This document shows, piece after piece, positions 8,287-14,532 of a stretch of 64,000 nucleotides of DNA (the first letter of the stretch is position 1; each line of letters begins with the position of its first letter). The position numbers and the translations under genes are program-made. The notes beneath the pieces were generated by a model. It worked only from the letters and a program-made list of their open reading frames with translations. It ran no database searches and was not told the origin of the DNA. Source of the DNA: a virus; the IMG/VR virus record IMGVR_UViG_3300028895_000881, positions 19,069-83,068 of that record; one strand, 5' to 3'.

Positions 8287-8753
8287 GACCCCAGCACCTT
8301 GAGCCGCACCTTGGAGCGACGCTCTTCGTCGAGGCGATCCACGAGCGCTTGAGCCTTGGTCATGAACGCGCTTGAGCCTTGGAGAGTACGGCTCCCATCG
8401 GCGTGGCAGATGTAGAGGTCGAGGCCGCTCTGGCGCAGCTTCTTCATCACCTGCTTGGCCTTGGGGTTCCGGTAACCGCCCAGCTTCGTCTCGTTGACCA
8501 CGATGATGTTCCCGAGCTCGGGGCTGTCCTCCGCGTGCACGAGGACGTTGCTGCGATCAGGACGGTGCCCATTGCTGCCGAACCCCTTGAGCCACAGGCA
8601 CTCGAAGGCGCGACACGAGGACGGACGCTGATTGTAGACGCTGCACCCCTCGGCGCCGAGCATCTCGCAGGTCGTCCCTCGAGGTTTGCCGAGCTCCTCA
8701 ACCTTCATGATGGTGCAGCACACCTTGCACTTCCCACAGCTTCGTTCCGTCAT
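8283..8753 (-). CDS. YkgJ-like CxxCxxCC metal-binding protein
   Basis: A 156-aa protein with the hallmark of the YkgJ (CxxCxxCC) zinc/iron-chelating family: C6, C9, C12 and C13 near the N-terminus, then C29, C37, C47 and C52, with the usual YNQRPSSCRAFEC context. The family coordinates metal, probably iron or an Fe-S cluster, through eight cysteines; its biochemical role is poorly defined. A C-terminal extension (about 70-156) includes an LGGYRNPKAKQVMKK helix and ends basic. It sits in the small-gene cluster, coupled on both sides (TGATG at 8753, GTGA at 8283). The family call is strong; the function in the phage is unknown. Confidence 0.8.
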   Translation of the reverse strand: MTERSCGKCKVCCTIMKVEELGKPRGTTCEMLGAEGCSVYNQRPSSCRAFECLWLKGFGSNGHRPDRSNVLVHAEDSPELGNIIVVNETKLGGYRNPKAKQVMKKLRQSGLDLYICHADGSRTLQGSSAFMTKAQALVDRLDEERRSKVRLKVLGS

Positions 8754-9091
8754 CAGTCGTTCCTCAAATCTAGCGACTCCATGTCACCCTTCACAGCCTC
8801 CCAGATCTCACGATCATCGGGAGACAGGTCATCGGGTAGTGCCCGCTGGGATCGCGTGGGCTGCTTCGGAGGCTTGTCCATGATCATCCAGAGGATGGCG
8901 TAGAGGGGAAGCCCAACGCCCCACATGAGCGTCGTGAAGATGAAAGCGAGGCGCCACACGACCGTCGGGGTGCCGGTACGGATGGCGATACCCGAGCACA
9001 CACCACCCAGCTTGCCGCTCTCGAGGTCTCGGTAGAGCTTGTCCGGGCGGTCGAGCTCTCCCCGCTCGTATTTGGTCGGCAGGTTGCTCAC
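8753..9091 (-). CDS. PspC-domain membrane protein
   Basis: A 112-aa protein with a PspC-type domain: KLYRDLESGKLGGVCSGIA (residues 18-36), followed by a hydrophobic membrane segment at about 47-71 and a positively charged, then acidic, cytoplasmic-looking tail. In hosts PspC is an inner-membrane protein of the phage-shock response, which senses envelope damage and binds PspA/PspB. GTG 9091 overlaps the upstream stop as GTGA; a longer in-frame reading would overlap the previous gene by 180 bases and is out-of-frame noise. A phage copy might dampen or mimic host envelope-stress signalling during infection, which is inference. The domain assignment itself is good. Confidence 0.8.
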   Translation of the reverse strand: MSNLPTKYERGELDRPDKLYRDLESGKLGGVCSGIAIRTGTPTVVWRLAFIFTTLMWGVGLPLYAILWMIMDKPPKQPTRSQRALPDDLSPDDREIWEAVKGDMESLDLRND

Positions 9092-9456
9092 AACACCACC
9101 ACCGTCTCGAGCCATGCAAGCACGCGGCTGAAGTCTCCGTGCGTGCGGATCACACGACCGTCCTCCATCACCATGATGGCCGGGTTGTTGACGAGGTGGG
9201 GCTTCGTGTCTTTGTAGCCCTCGGTCCAGTATTGGATACCGATTTCCAGGGCTTCGGTCTCGACACCACACTCGACCGTGATCTTGGTGAAGCGATCGTC
9301 CTGGACCTCTCGGACGATCTTCTTGTAGGGCCCCGGACCATCACACCGAGCGGAGAGGACCTCGTCACCTTCGGTCAGACACCACTCTCGTAGCTTGCGG
9401 TACTCCGCAAACCAACGAAGGTCCTCGGAGATGTGCTTGTGGTTCGTGTTGCTCAT
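9088..9456 (-). CDS. Hypothetical protein
   Basis: A 122-aa protein without a recognised domain. It begins MSNTNHKHI and shows alternating strands and helices, including ITVECGVETEALEIGI and a C-terminal FSRVLAWLETVVVL helix. The ATG has AGAGGA about 7 bases upstream. It lies directly after the interrupted small membrane ORF and is GTGA-coupled to the PspC-like gene, so the two are probably made together. No function can be assigned. Confidence 0.68.
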   Translation of the reverse strand: MSNTNHKHISEDLRWFAEYRKLREWCLTEGDEVLSARCDGPGPYKKIVREVQDDRFTKITVECGVETEALEIGIQYWTEGYKDTKPHLVNNPAIMVMEDGRVIRTHGDFSRVLAWLETVVVL

Positions 9457-9467
9457 CTGACTATCCT

Positions 9468-9641
9468 CTACTCGAACAGCATTCCAAATTCGGGTTCAGG
9501 GAGCCCCAAACGCTTGGCCTCCGCGCGTTCCCGGCGCATGTAATCCTCGACCCACAGGTCTCAGTAGCGCTGCACCAGGAAGAGCACATGGCCCGTCCCC
9601 AGACTCCACAGGAGGCCGCAGAAAAAACCGGCCACGCTCAC
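9468..9641 (-). pseudogene. Small single-pass membrane ORF interrupted by in-frame TGA
   Basis: Reading from GTG 9641 (GTGA overlap with the ligase stop), a 26-codon peptide begins VSVAGFFCGLLW. It contains one hydrophobic segment and ends at a TGA (9561-9563). The same frame then continues for 30 sense codons (DLWVEDYMRRE ... EFGMLFE) to a TAG at 9468. Joined, the pieces make a natural-looking 57-aa protein with a membrane helix followed by a basic tail; a Trp codon would need only one base change. The downstream half could also be translated alone from ATG 9539, which has GAGGA five bases upstream. It may be a point-mutated gene, a base-call error, a readthrough site, or two tiny genes. Confidence 0.5.
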
Positions 9642-11596
9642 AGCAGCGCCTTCGCTTCCTCGAGGCTGATCACCTCGACACCCAGGTCTCGAGCCTTCTT
9701 GGCCTTCCCGCTGGTGCTCTTGGGGTCCTTGGCGACGAGGTAGGTCAGCCCCTTCCCGACACTGCCCTTGACGGCACCCCCAGCGTCCTCGATCTCGGCC
9801 GCGAACGCCTTGTCTCGGATGCCGGTGAAGCAGAACGAGAGACCCGCCAGCTTGCCTCCAGACACGGGAGCCTTGACCTTGACGCCGGCCGCCAAGAGAT
9901 CGTCGATGACCTTCTTGCGGCGACGGAAACCGTCTACGAAGGCGACCGCCTTCGTCTCACCCACACCCGGGACTTGAGCGATGTCGCCCACGGAGGCGTC
10001 CTCCATCTTCTCGAGCGTGTCGATGCCTGCGTCTACGATGAACTTGCACATGGACTGTCCCCACAGGTCGATGCCCAGGGCTCCTACAAACTCATGTACG
10101 CGGAGCTCCATTTTCGCCCGAAGATTCTTCATGACCTTCTTGGCGGTGCTCTTGCCGACCTTCTTGCCGGAGAGCGTGACGGCGGCGAGCTTGTCCTCGT
10201 CGAGCCCGTAGAGGTCGGACACGGACTTGACCATGCCGTTCTCACACAGGGCCTCGATGAGAGTGTCGCCCCAGTCCTTGATGTCGAGCTTCTTGACCCA
10301 GCGCTTGATGGCGCCGCTCTGCTGTGCCGGGCAGCGAGCACTGTTGTCGCACAGCAGGTACTCGCCCTTCATCTTGAGGCGGTTGCCACAGGAGGGGCAA
10401 TCGTGGGGCACGGCGAAGCGGGCGTTCTTGGAAGGCGTCAGGACCTTCTCGACGTAGGGGATCACGTCGTTGCGACGGGACACCAGGATCTTGTCGCTGA
10501 GGCCCATCAGCTTCTGCGGGCTGTCGGCCGCGAGCCGGTGGATGTTGCTGACGTTGTGCAGCGACGCCTGACTCACGGAGGCACCCGCGAGCTCCACGGT
10601 GTCGAAGTAGGCCACCGGCGTCACGCGGCCGGAGTTGCCCACCTGCCACACGATCTCGCGGAGGCGAGTCGGCTGCTTCTCGTGGGGGAACTTGAACGCA
10701 CGAGCACCCTTGGGCCGACCGTCGTGCTCGCCCAGGTGCTCCATGACCGTGAGGTCGTCGTGCTCGACCACCAGACCGTCGATCTCGTAGTCGAGGCCGG
10801 CACGGGTGGTGTTGATGTAGTCCTGGTACATGGAAGCCACGCCCGAGGGCTTGACACGCTTCCAGTTGGGCACCGTGAAGCCCAGCGCCTTGAGCAGCTT
10901 GAACTCGACGCTCTTGGCCGTGATCGGATGCTGCCGGGAGAGCACCTGGTAGCAGACCACGGTGAGGTGCTTGCACGGATCGGCATCGGACTCGCGCTTG
11001 GCGATGCCGCTGGCTGCGTTGCGCGGGTTCTTGTACTCCGGAACGTGCTTCTGGTGGTCGGACTTCTTGAGGATGATCTCGCCACGGATGAAACCCGTCA
11101 GGTCACGGGCATCCTTGACGACGCCCTTCATCAGCAGGACGTTGCGGGTGATGTCCTCGCCCGTCTCACCGTCGCCGCGAGTGACCGCCTGGACCAGCTT
11201 GCCCTTCTCGTACTTGAGACTGATGCTGATACCGTCGAGCTTCTCGCTGACGACGAGATCGCGCTTGGCCTCCTCGAGATCACCGGCACGCTCGCCCTTG
11301 GCGATCTTGTCTTCGGTGTCCTTGGCCCACTTGTCGAACTCTTCCTGGTTCTGGACCTTGAGGAGGGAGCCCATCGGAGCGCCGTGCTTGACCTTCTTCC
11401 ACTTGGTCGTCTTGGTCTTGGCACCGACCTGCTTGAAGAAAGCGTTCTTGGGGTCCAGCTCCCGGAGCTCATCCTCGAGCGCGTCGTACTCGGCGTCCGA
11501 CATCACCGGGGCGTCGTTGTAGTAGGCGTCTCGGGCCTGCTGGAGCTGCTCTACAAGGTCTTGAATCTCACGGTCGCTCATGGCTATCAGATGCAC
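9638..11596 (-). CDS. ligA: NAD-dependent DNA ligase
   Basis: A 652-aa protein with the complete bacterial LigA architecture. The Ia domain, which binds NMN, lies near residues 20-50 (YYNDAP ... SDAEYDAL). The nucleotidyltransferase active site is EKLDGIS with adenylated K119. An OB fold is followed by a four-cysteine zinc finger (C400, C403, C416, C422), helix-hairpin-helix repeats (about 435-575, with VPGVGETKA) and a C-terminal BRCT domain (about 578-652). It seals nicks at 3'-OH/5'-phosphate using NAD+, joining lagging-strand fragments. The start is probably GTG 11596 with GGGGAG just upstream; an ATG at 11581 is the alternative. Most phage ligases are ATP-dependent, so a full-length NAD type is notable. 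Confidence 0.96.
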   Translation of the reverse strand: MHLIAMSDREIQDLVEQLQQARDAYYNDAPVMSDAEYDALEDELRELDPKNAFFKQVGAKTKTTKWKKVKHGAPMGSLLKVQNQEEFDKWAKDTEDKIAKGERAGDLEEAKRDLVVSEKLDGISISLKYEKGKLVQAVTRGDGETGEDITRNVLLMKGVVKDARDLTGFIRGEIILKKSDHQKHVPEYKNPRNAASGIAKRESDADPCKHLTVVCYQVLSRQHPITAKSVEFKLLKALGFTVPNWKRVKPSGVASMYQDYINTTRAGLDYEIDGLVVEHDDLTVMEHLGEHDGRPKGARAFKFPHEKQPTRLREIVWQVGNSGRVTPVAYFDTVELAGASVSQASLHNVSNIHRLAADSPQKLMGLSDKILVSRRNDVIPYVEKVLTPSKNARFAVPHDCPSCGNRLKMKGEYLLCDNSARCPAQQSGAIKRWVKKLDIKDWGDTLIEALCENGMVKSVSDLYGLDEDKLAAVTLSGKKVGKSTAKKVMKNLRAKMELRVHEFVGALGIDLWGQSMCKFIVDAGIDTLEKMEDASVGDIAQVPGVGETKAVAFVDGFRRRKKVIDDLLAAGVKVKAPVSGGKLAGLSFCFTGIRDKAFAAEIEDAGGAVKGSVGKGLTYLVAKDPKSTSGKAKKARDLGVEVISLEEAKALL

Positions 11597-11634
11597 GGAC
11601 TCCCCGACCGTTTTACACAGCCAGGGGCAGAAAT

Positions 11635-11684
11635 CGCCGAAAAGGCGGTTGGTCGCTGTTCTGGCCTCCGCGCTTTTTGCGCGG
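11635..11684 (-). terminator. Two small hairpins in gap before ligase gene
   Basis: The 93-base gap downstream of the 95-aa gene holds two perfect inverted repeats: CCGCGC-5-GCGCGG (11668-11684, six-pair stem) and CGCC-5-GGCG (11635-11647). On the minus strand the second is followed by ATTTCT. They could attenuate or terminate transcription, or protect the ligase mRNA 5' end. Neither has a strong U-tract, so a terminator role is tentative. Confidence 0.35.
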
Positions 11685-11689
11685 AAACG

Positions 11690-11977
11690 TCACTCTTCCA
11701 CAGGATCGGACAAGTTGGGTGTCGTCAGGTAAGACCCGTTACCGATGGTCCACGATACCTTGGTGAGCCATTCCTGGTCCTCGCAGGCGTTGAACAGGTC
11801 CTCCGACCGCAGGTAGTCGAAGACCTGGAGCCGCTCGGTACGAGCGGCCTGTTGCCACAGGCTGAAGAGCATCTCGACAACGGGCTGTTCTTTCTCGAGA
11901 GCCCGGTCGGTTCGCTCGGCACCAAAGACCTTGTCCAGCGCCTCGACGAATTTGTACGGGTAGTCAGACTCCGACAT
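11690..11977 (-). CDS. Small hypothetical protein
   Basis: A 95-aa acidic, probably mostly helical protein (MSESDYPYKFVEALDKVFG ...). It contains an ALEKEQPVVEMLFSLWQQ helix and an ERLQVFDYLRSEDLFNAC segment. No known domain is recognised. It overlaps the end of the upstream gene by 14 bases. AAGGAG lies about 13 bases before the ATG, which is further than ideal. It is followed by a gap with hairpins and then the ligase gene. Confidence 0.62.
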   Translation of the reverse strand: MSESDYPYKFVEALDKVFGAERTDRALEKEQPVVEMLFSLWQQAARTERLQVFDYLRSEDLFNACEDQEWLTKVSWTIGNGSYLTTPNLSDPVEE

Positions 11978-12554
11978 GTTCTGGTGGACTCTCCTTCACT
12001 GACGACTTCTCCGCGTCGTCCATGACCCACCAGTGCGTGTCCTGCTTGTCGAGGTTGTAGGGCGTGTGATTCTCATCATCGTCGTAGCTTCCATACCAGG
12101 GGCAGTTGCCGTTCACGGAGGTCTGGTTCCACCCCACGGCGCGCCAACCCTTCTCCTCGCGCTCCCCGTCGAGCTTGCGAAGGTAGTTGGCCTGCCGGTC
12201 GAGGTGGAAGACACGACCTTCGAGCGCAGGCTTGTACTCGGCGAAGAAAGTTTCCATCGCCTCGGCCACCTTGGCGAAGTTCTCGGCCTTCACCATCGCG
12301 CCATCACAGGTCGTCAAGAGCACGATGCGCTCCCAGGAGTTGAGGCGATCGGTCTTGAGCAGATCGAAGAGCTTCTTGTAGCCCTCCATCATGCCGCCAG
12401 TGCCGTCACCGTACTCGGGGACGTACTTGGCCGAGAGCGCCATCCACACGGCCATGCCACCGCCCCAAGAGTTAGAGATCTGGAAGACTTGATGGATGTC
12501 GCCATCGGCGCCCACGGGGAAGAGTTCAGTGTAGCTCACACCTTTTCTACCCAT
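11964..12554 (-). CDS. Hypothetical protein
   Basis: A 196-aa protein of unknown function. The N-terminal part (FQISNSWGGGMAVWMALS, about residues 24-41) is Gly/Trp-rich, followed by a helical stretch containing WERIVLLTTCDGAMV. The C-terminal third is Trp/Tyr/Asp-rich (NGNCPWYGSYDDDENHT). The ATG at 12554 has no clear Shine-Dalgarno sequence; the 45 bases upstream hold no recognisable promoter. It lies between the methyltransferase fragments and the ligase. It looks like a genuine folded protein, but no family comes to mind. Confidence 0.65.
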   Translation of the reverse strand: MGRKGVSYTELFPVGADGDIHQVFQISNSWGGGMAVWMALSAKYVPEYGDGTGGMMEGYKKLFDLLKTDRLNSWERIVLLTTCDGAMVKAENFAKVAEAMETFFAEYKPALEGRVFHLDRQANYLRKLDGEREEKGWRAVGWNQTSVNGNCPWYGSYDDDENHTPYNLDKQDTHWWVMDDAEKSSVKESPPEHVGV

Positions 12555-12599
12555 ATTTTTACGAAACGTAGAACAGGCCGTAGGAGGTGCCAGAGGAGC

Positions 12600-13127
12600 C
12601 TATTCGGACTGATCCCCGCCAAATTGCCGAAAGAACCGAGAGGCGCCCCCGGTGTCCCCGTAGGTGACCACAGGTGTGCCCTCTGGGCGGCTCTCGGCCC
12701 CGTAGGCCGACGCCCGGTTGCCCCCTTGGTCCTTCGAGCTCGAACGCTTCACGGCCCCTGTGCCGCTCGTGAGCTCGCCGCTCTGGCGGTCCAGGGACGC
12801 CACTGGACACTCAGGCTCGCACTCCCAGTCGGGGATGGTCCCCATGCCATCCTCATCGGCGTAGGTCATGTTGGGCATCGTCTTCTTCTCGGTCTCCGAG
12901 AAGATAGTCCGGCCGCCGCTGTTCTCTCGGTGCGCCGTCCCAGTGGGGACCTTCCGTTCGCCAACGATCTTGCACCCATCACGGTGCGTCAACATCACGT
13001 TCGGAGGCCATCTCTTCTTGTCCCCGATGCGGGCGGCATCAATGTTGAGCGCACCCGCTTCGTACTCCACGACGTTCCTCGTGGTGCTCCCCTTGAAGGG
13101 CTTTCGAGCGATGGTGATAACGCGCAT
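12600..13127 (-). CDS. Orphan DNA-methyltransferase middle module, paralogue of next gene upstream
   Basis: A 175-aa protein beginning MRVITIARKP and containing EYEAGALNID (about 21-30) and RWPPNVMLTH, followed by a cysteine pair region (ECEPECPV) and ending SRFFRQFGGDQSE. These are landmarks of the middle part of phage N4/N6-type DNA methylases: RKP, then GALNID, then RWPANV, then ASRFFY. The DPPY and SAM-binding FxGxG motifs are both absent. The first ~35 residues are a close paralogue of the start of the next gene upstream (MRVVTVSRKP). It stops exactly where the family would continue to the SAM-binding part. It could be a remnant or a target-recognition subunit. Confidence 0.72.
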   Translation of the reverse strand: MRVITIARKPFKGSTTRNVVEYEAGALNIDAARIGDKKRWPPNVMLTHRDGCKIVGERKVPTGTAHRENSGGRTIFSETEKKTMPNMTYADEDGMGTIPDWECEPECPVASLDRQSGELTSGTGAVKRSSSKDQGGNRASAYGAESRPEGTPVVTYGDTGGASRFFRQFGGDQSE

Positions 13128-14314
13128 CAGAGCTCGAACAAGTCCTCGACCCCGATGGGGCCTTCGTCCTCTTCTTCAGCCTTCACGTCGGAGACAATCT
13201 CGACCCCATCCCAAGCACACACAGCGCGGTCCCAATGCCGCACTCGCTGGTCCGCGATAGTCAAGTAGCTCTCGCTCTGCTCGATGCCGATGAAATCGTG
13301 CTTCGTGTGCAGGGCCGCGATACCCGTCGTCCCAGAGCCCAGGAAAGGATCGACCACCGGACCTTGATCCGTTGGGAGGTTTTGCAGGAGTGCTTGCATC
13401 ACCCCAACAGGCTTGACCGTCTCGTGGCTGTTCTGCACGAACCGACCCGTGGCTTCATCCTCATGCTGTTCGACTCCCGCGTGCCGTTCCTTACCCGAGG
13501 GCTTGGCGACGTAGTAGAAGTCATCCGGCTGATCGAGCAGCGCCACCGCGTCTCGGATCTCGTACCCGAAGTCCTCGACGGAGCACGCACCCGCGTAACC
13601 CGTGGGCTCATCTTCAGGAGAGATGAGAAGGAGGTGCGCTCCCGGACGAAGCACTCGGTCGAGCTCTTTCATGTAGGGTCCAGGGTCGCCCACCGTCACC
13701 ACCCCGTGCACGGTGCTGTCGTCGTACTCAGAGAAGCCCACGTCCTCGAGACTGTCTCCGACGATGAGCACGGGTTCGCAGCCGGGCGGCGGAGCGATGA
13801 GCGTATACAGGTAGTCCCAGAGCTCCTCGGGGAGATCGTTCATGGTGTTCCTCTGCGCTTGTTTGAAATACCGACCCTCGAGGGGGCCCAAGACCGTGTG
13901 CGGGCACCCTTCGGCGCACTCCCACATGAGGAGCTCCTCATCCGGGAACACTTCGGTCTCGAACTCATGACCAGCCCCCCCACCGAAAGGTTTGGCCCCA
14001 TCGACGAAACGGTTGATACTATAGCCCCCGATTGTTCGCGTTCCTCGAAGTTGACACCCAGGTCGGTGCATAAGGATCGCGTTCGCGGGCCAACGACCCC
14101 GTCGGTCACCGCCGCGAGGCCCGGGGGTTGCAGCGAAGTTGGTACTCCCACGCTCGGTGTACCGACGCGCCTGGCTCTCTTCCCCTTGACGTGATCCACC
14201 TTTGCCAGGGCGCAGCCTTGAGCCATCGATGTTCAACGCCCCAGCCTCGTACTCGACGACATTGTGCGTCGTCCCGCCTCGACACGGCTTGCGACTGACG
14301 GTGACGACCCTCAT
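13127..14314 (-). CDS. DNA methyltransferase C-terminal half with SAM-binding motif
   Basis: A 395-aa protein. Residues 1-90 hold the phage-methylase middle module (SRKP 7-10, GALNID 25-30, GRWPANAI 73-80). Residues 160-265 resemble a methylase alpha/beta segment in which the expected DPPY is degenerate (GDPGPY, 209-214). The C-terminus has FYYVAKPSGKER (266-277), HETVKP (297-302) and the SAM-binding motif I DPFLGSGTTG (322-331), then a GIEQ strand. This is the permuted order typical of beta-class N4-cytosine/N6-adenine methylases. The intact DPPY is supplied only by a separate gene (14529-16148), so the two proteins may form one enzyme. ATGA and TGATG overlaps couple it to both neighbours. 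Confidence 0.82.
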   Translation of the reverse strand: MRVVTVSRKPCRGGTTHNVVEYEAGALNIDGSRLRPGKGGSRQGEESQARRYTERGSTNFAATPGPRGGDRRGRWPANAILMHRPGCQLRGTRTIGGYSINRFVDGAKPFGGGAGHEFETEVFPDEELLMWECAEGCPHTVLGPLEGRYFKQAQRNTMNDLPEELWDYLYTLIAPPPGCEPVLIVGDSLEDVGFSEYDDSTVHGVVTVGDPGPYMKELDRVLRPGAHLLLISPEDEPTGYAGACSVEDFGYEIRDAVALLDQPDDFYYVAKPSGKERHAGVEQHEDEATGRFVQNSHETVKPVGVMQALLQNLPTDQGPVVDPFLGSGTTGIAALHTKHDFIGIEQSESYLTIADQRVRHWDRAVCAWDGVEIVSDVKAEEEDEGPIGVEDLFEL

Positions 14315-14532
14315 AGCCCCTTGATGCCCTCAAGGAACTCAGCCCGGTTGTAGCGGTTCCACAGGTCTTTCAAAACTTTGCCGCGCCAAACGATGATCTC
14401 GGAGTTTTGGACGATGCCGCCTGGAATGGGAGGCCACCCGTCAGCCGGCTGCACGTGAAGCGGAATGCCAGGGTCAGTCACTCGCCACGATCCACGAGCG
14501 CAGTAGTAGACGCGGTTGTCGTCCTCCATCAT
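14311..14532 (-). CDS. Small protein inserted between methyltransferase halves
   Basis: A 73-aa protein starting MMEDDNRVYYCARGS. GGAGG lies eight bases upstream, and the ATG overlaps the stop of the upstream methyltransferase half as ATGA, so the start is well supported. Its own stop overlaps the next start as ATGA. It contains a proline-rich middle (GWPPIPGG) and a C-terminal helix (LKDLWNRYNRAEFLEG). No domain is recognised. Its place exactly between the DPPY half and the SAM-binding half of the methylase suggests that it either inserted there or bridges the two subunits. Confidence 0.65.
   Translation of the reverse strand: MMEDDNRVYYCARGSWRVTDPGIPLHVQPADGWPPIPGGIVQNSEIIVWRGKVLKDLWNRYNRAEFLEGIKGL

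Noticed and set aside
9561-9563. TGA recoded as a sense codon genome-wide
   Set aside because: TGA is used as the real stop in most overlapping gene pairs here (ATGA, GTGA, TGATG), so a changed genetic code is not supported.
9974-12025. 683-codon plus-strand ORF
   Set aside because: It is antisense to the NAD-dependent ligase and the next genes, with Leu/Val/His-biased shadow composition and no domain.
12559-12810. 83-codon minus-strand ORF overlapping the methylase fragment
   Set aside because: It is out of frame within the 12600-13127 gene, Arg/Gly-rich, and has no ribosome-binding site.
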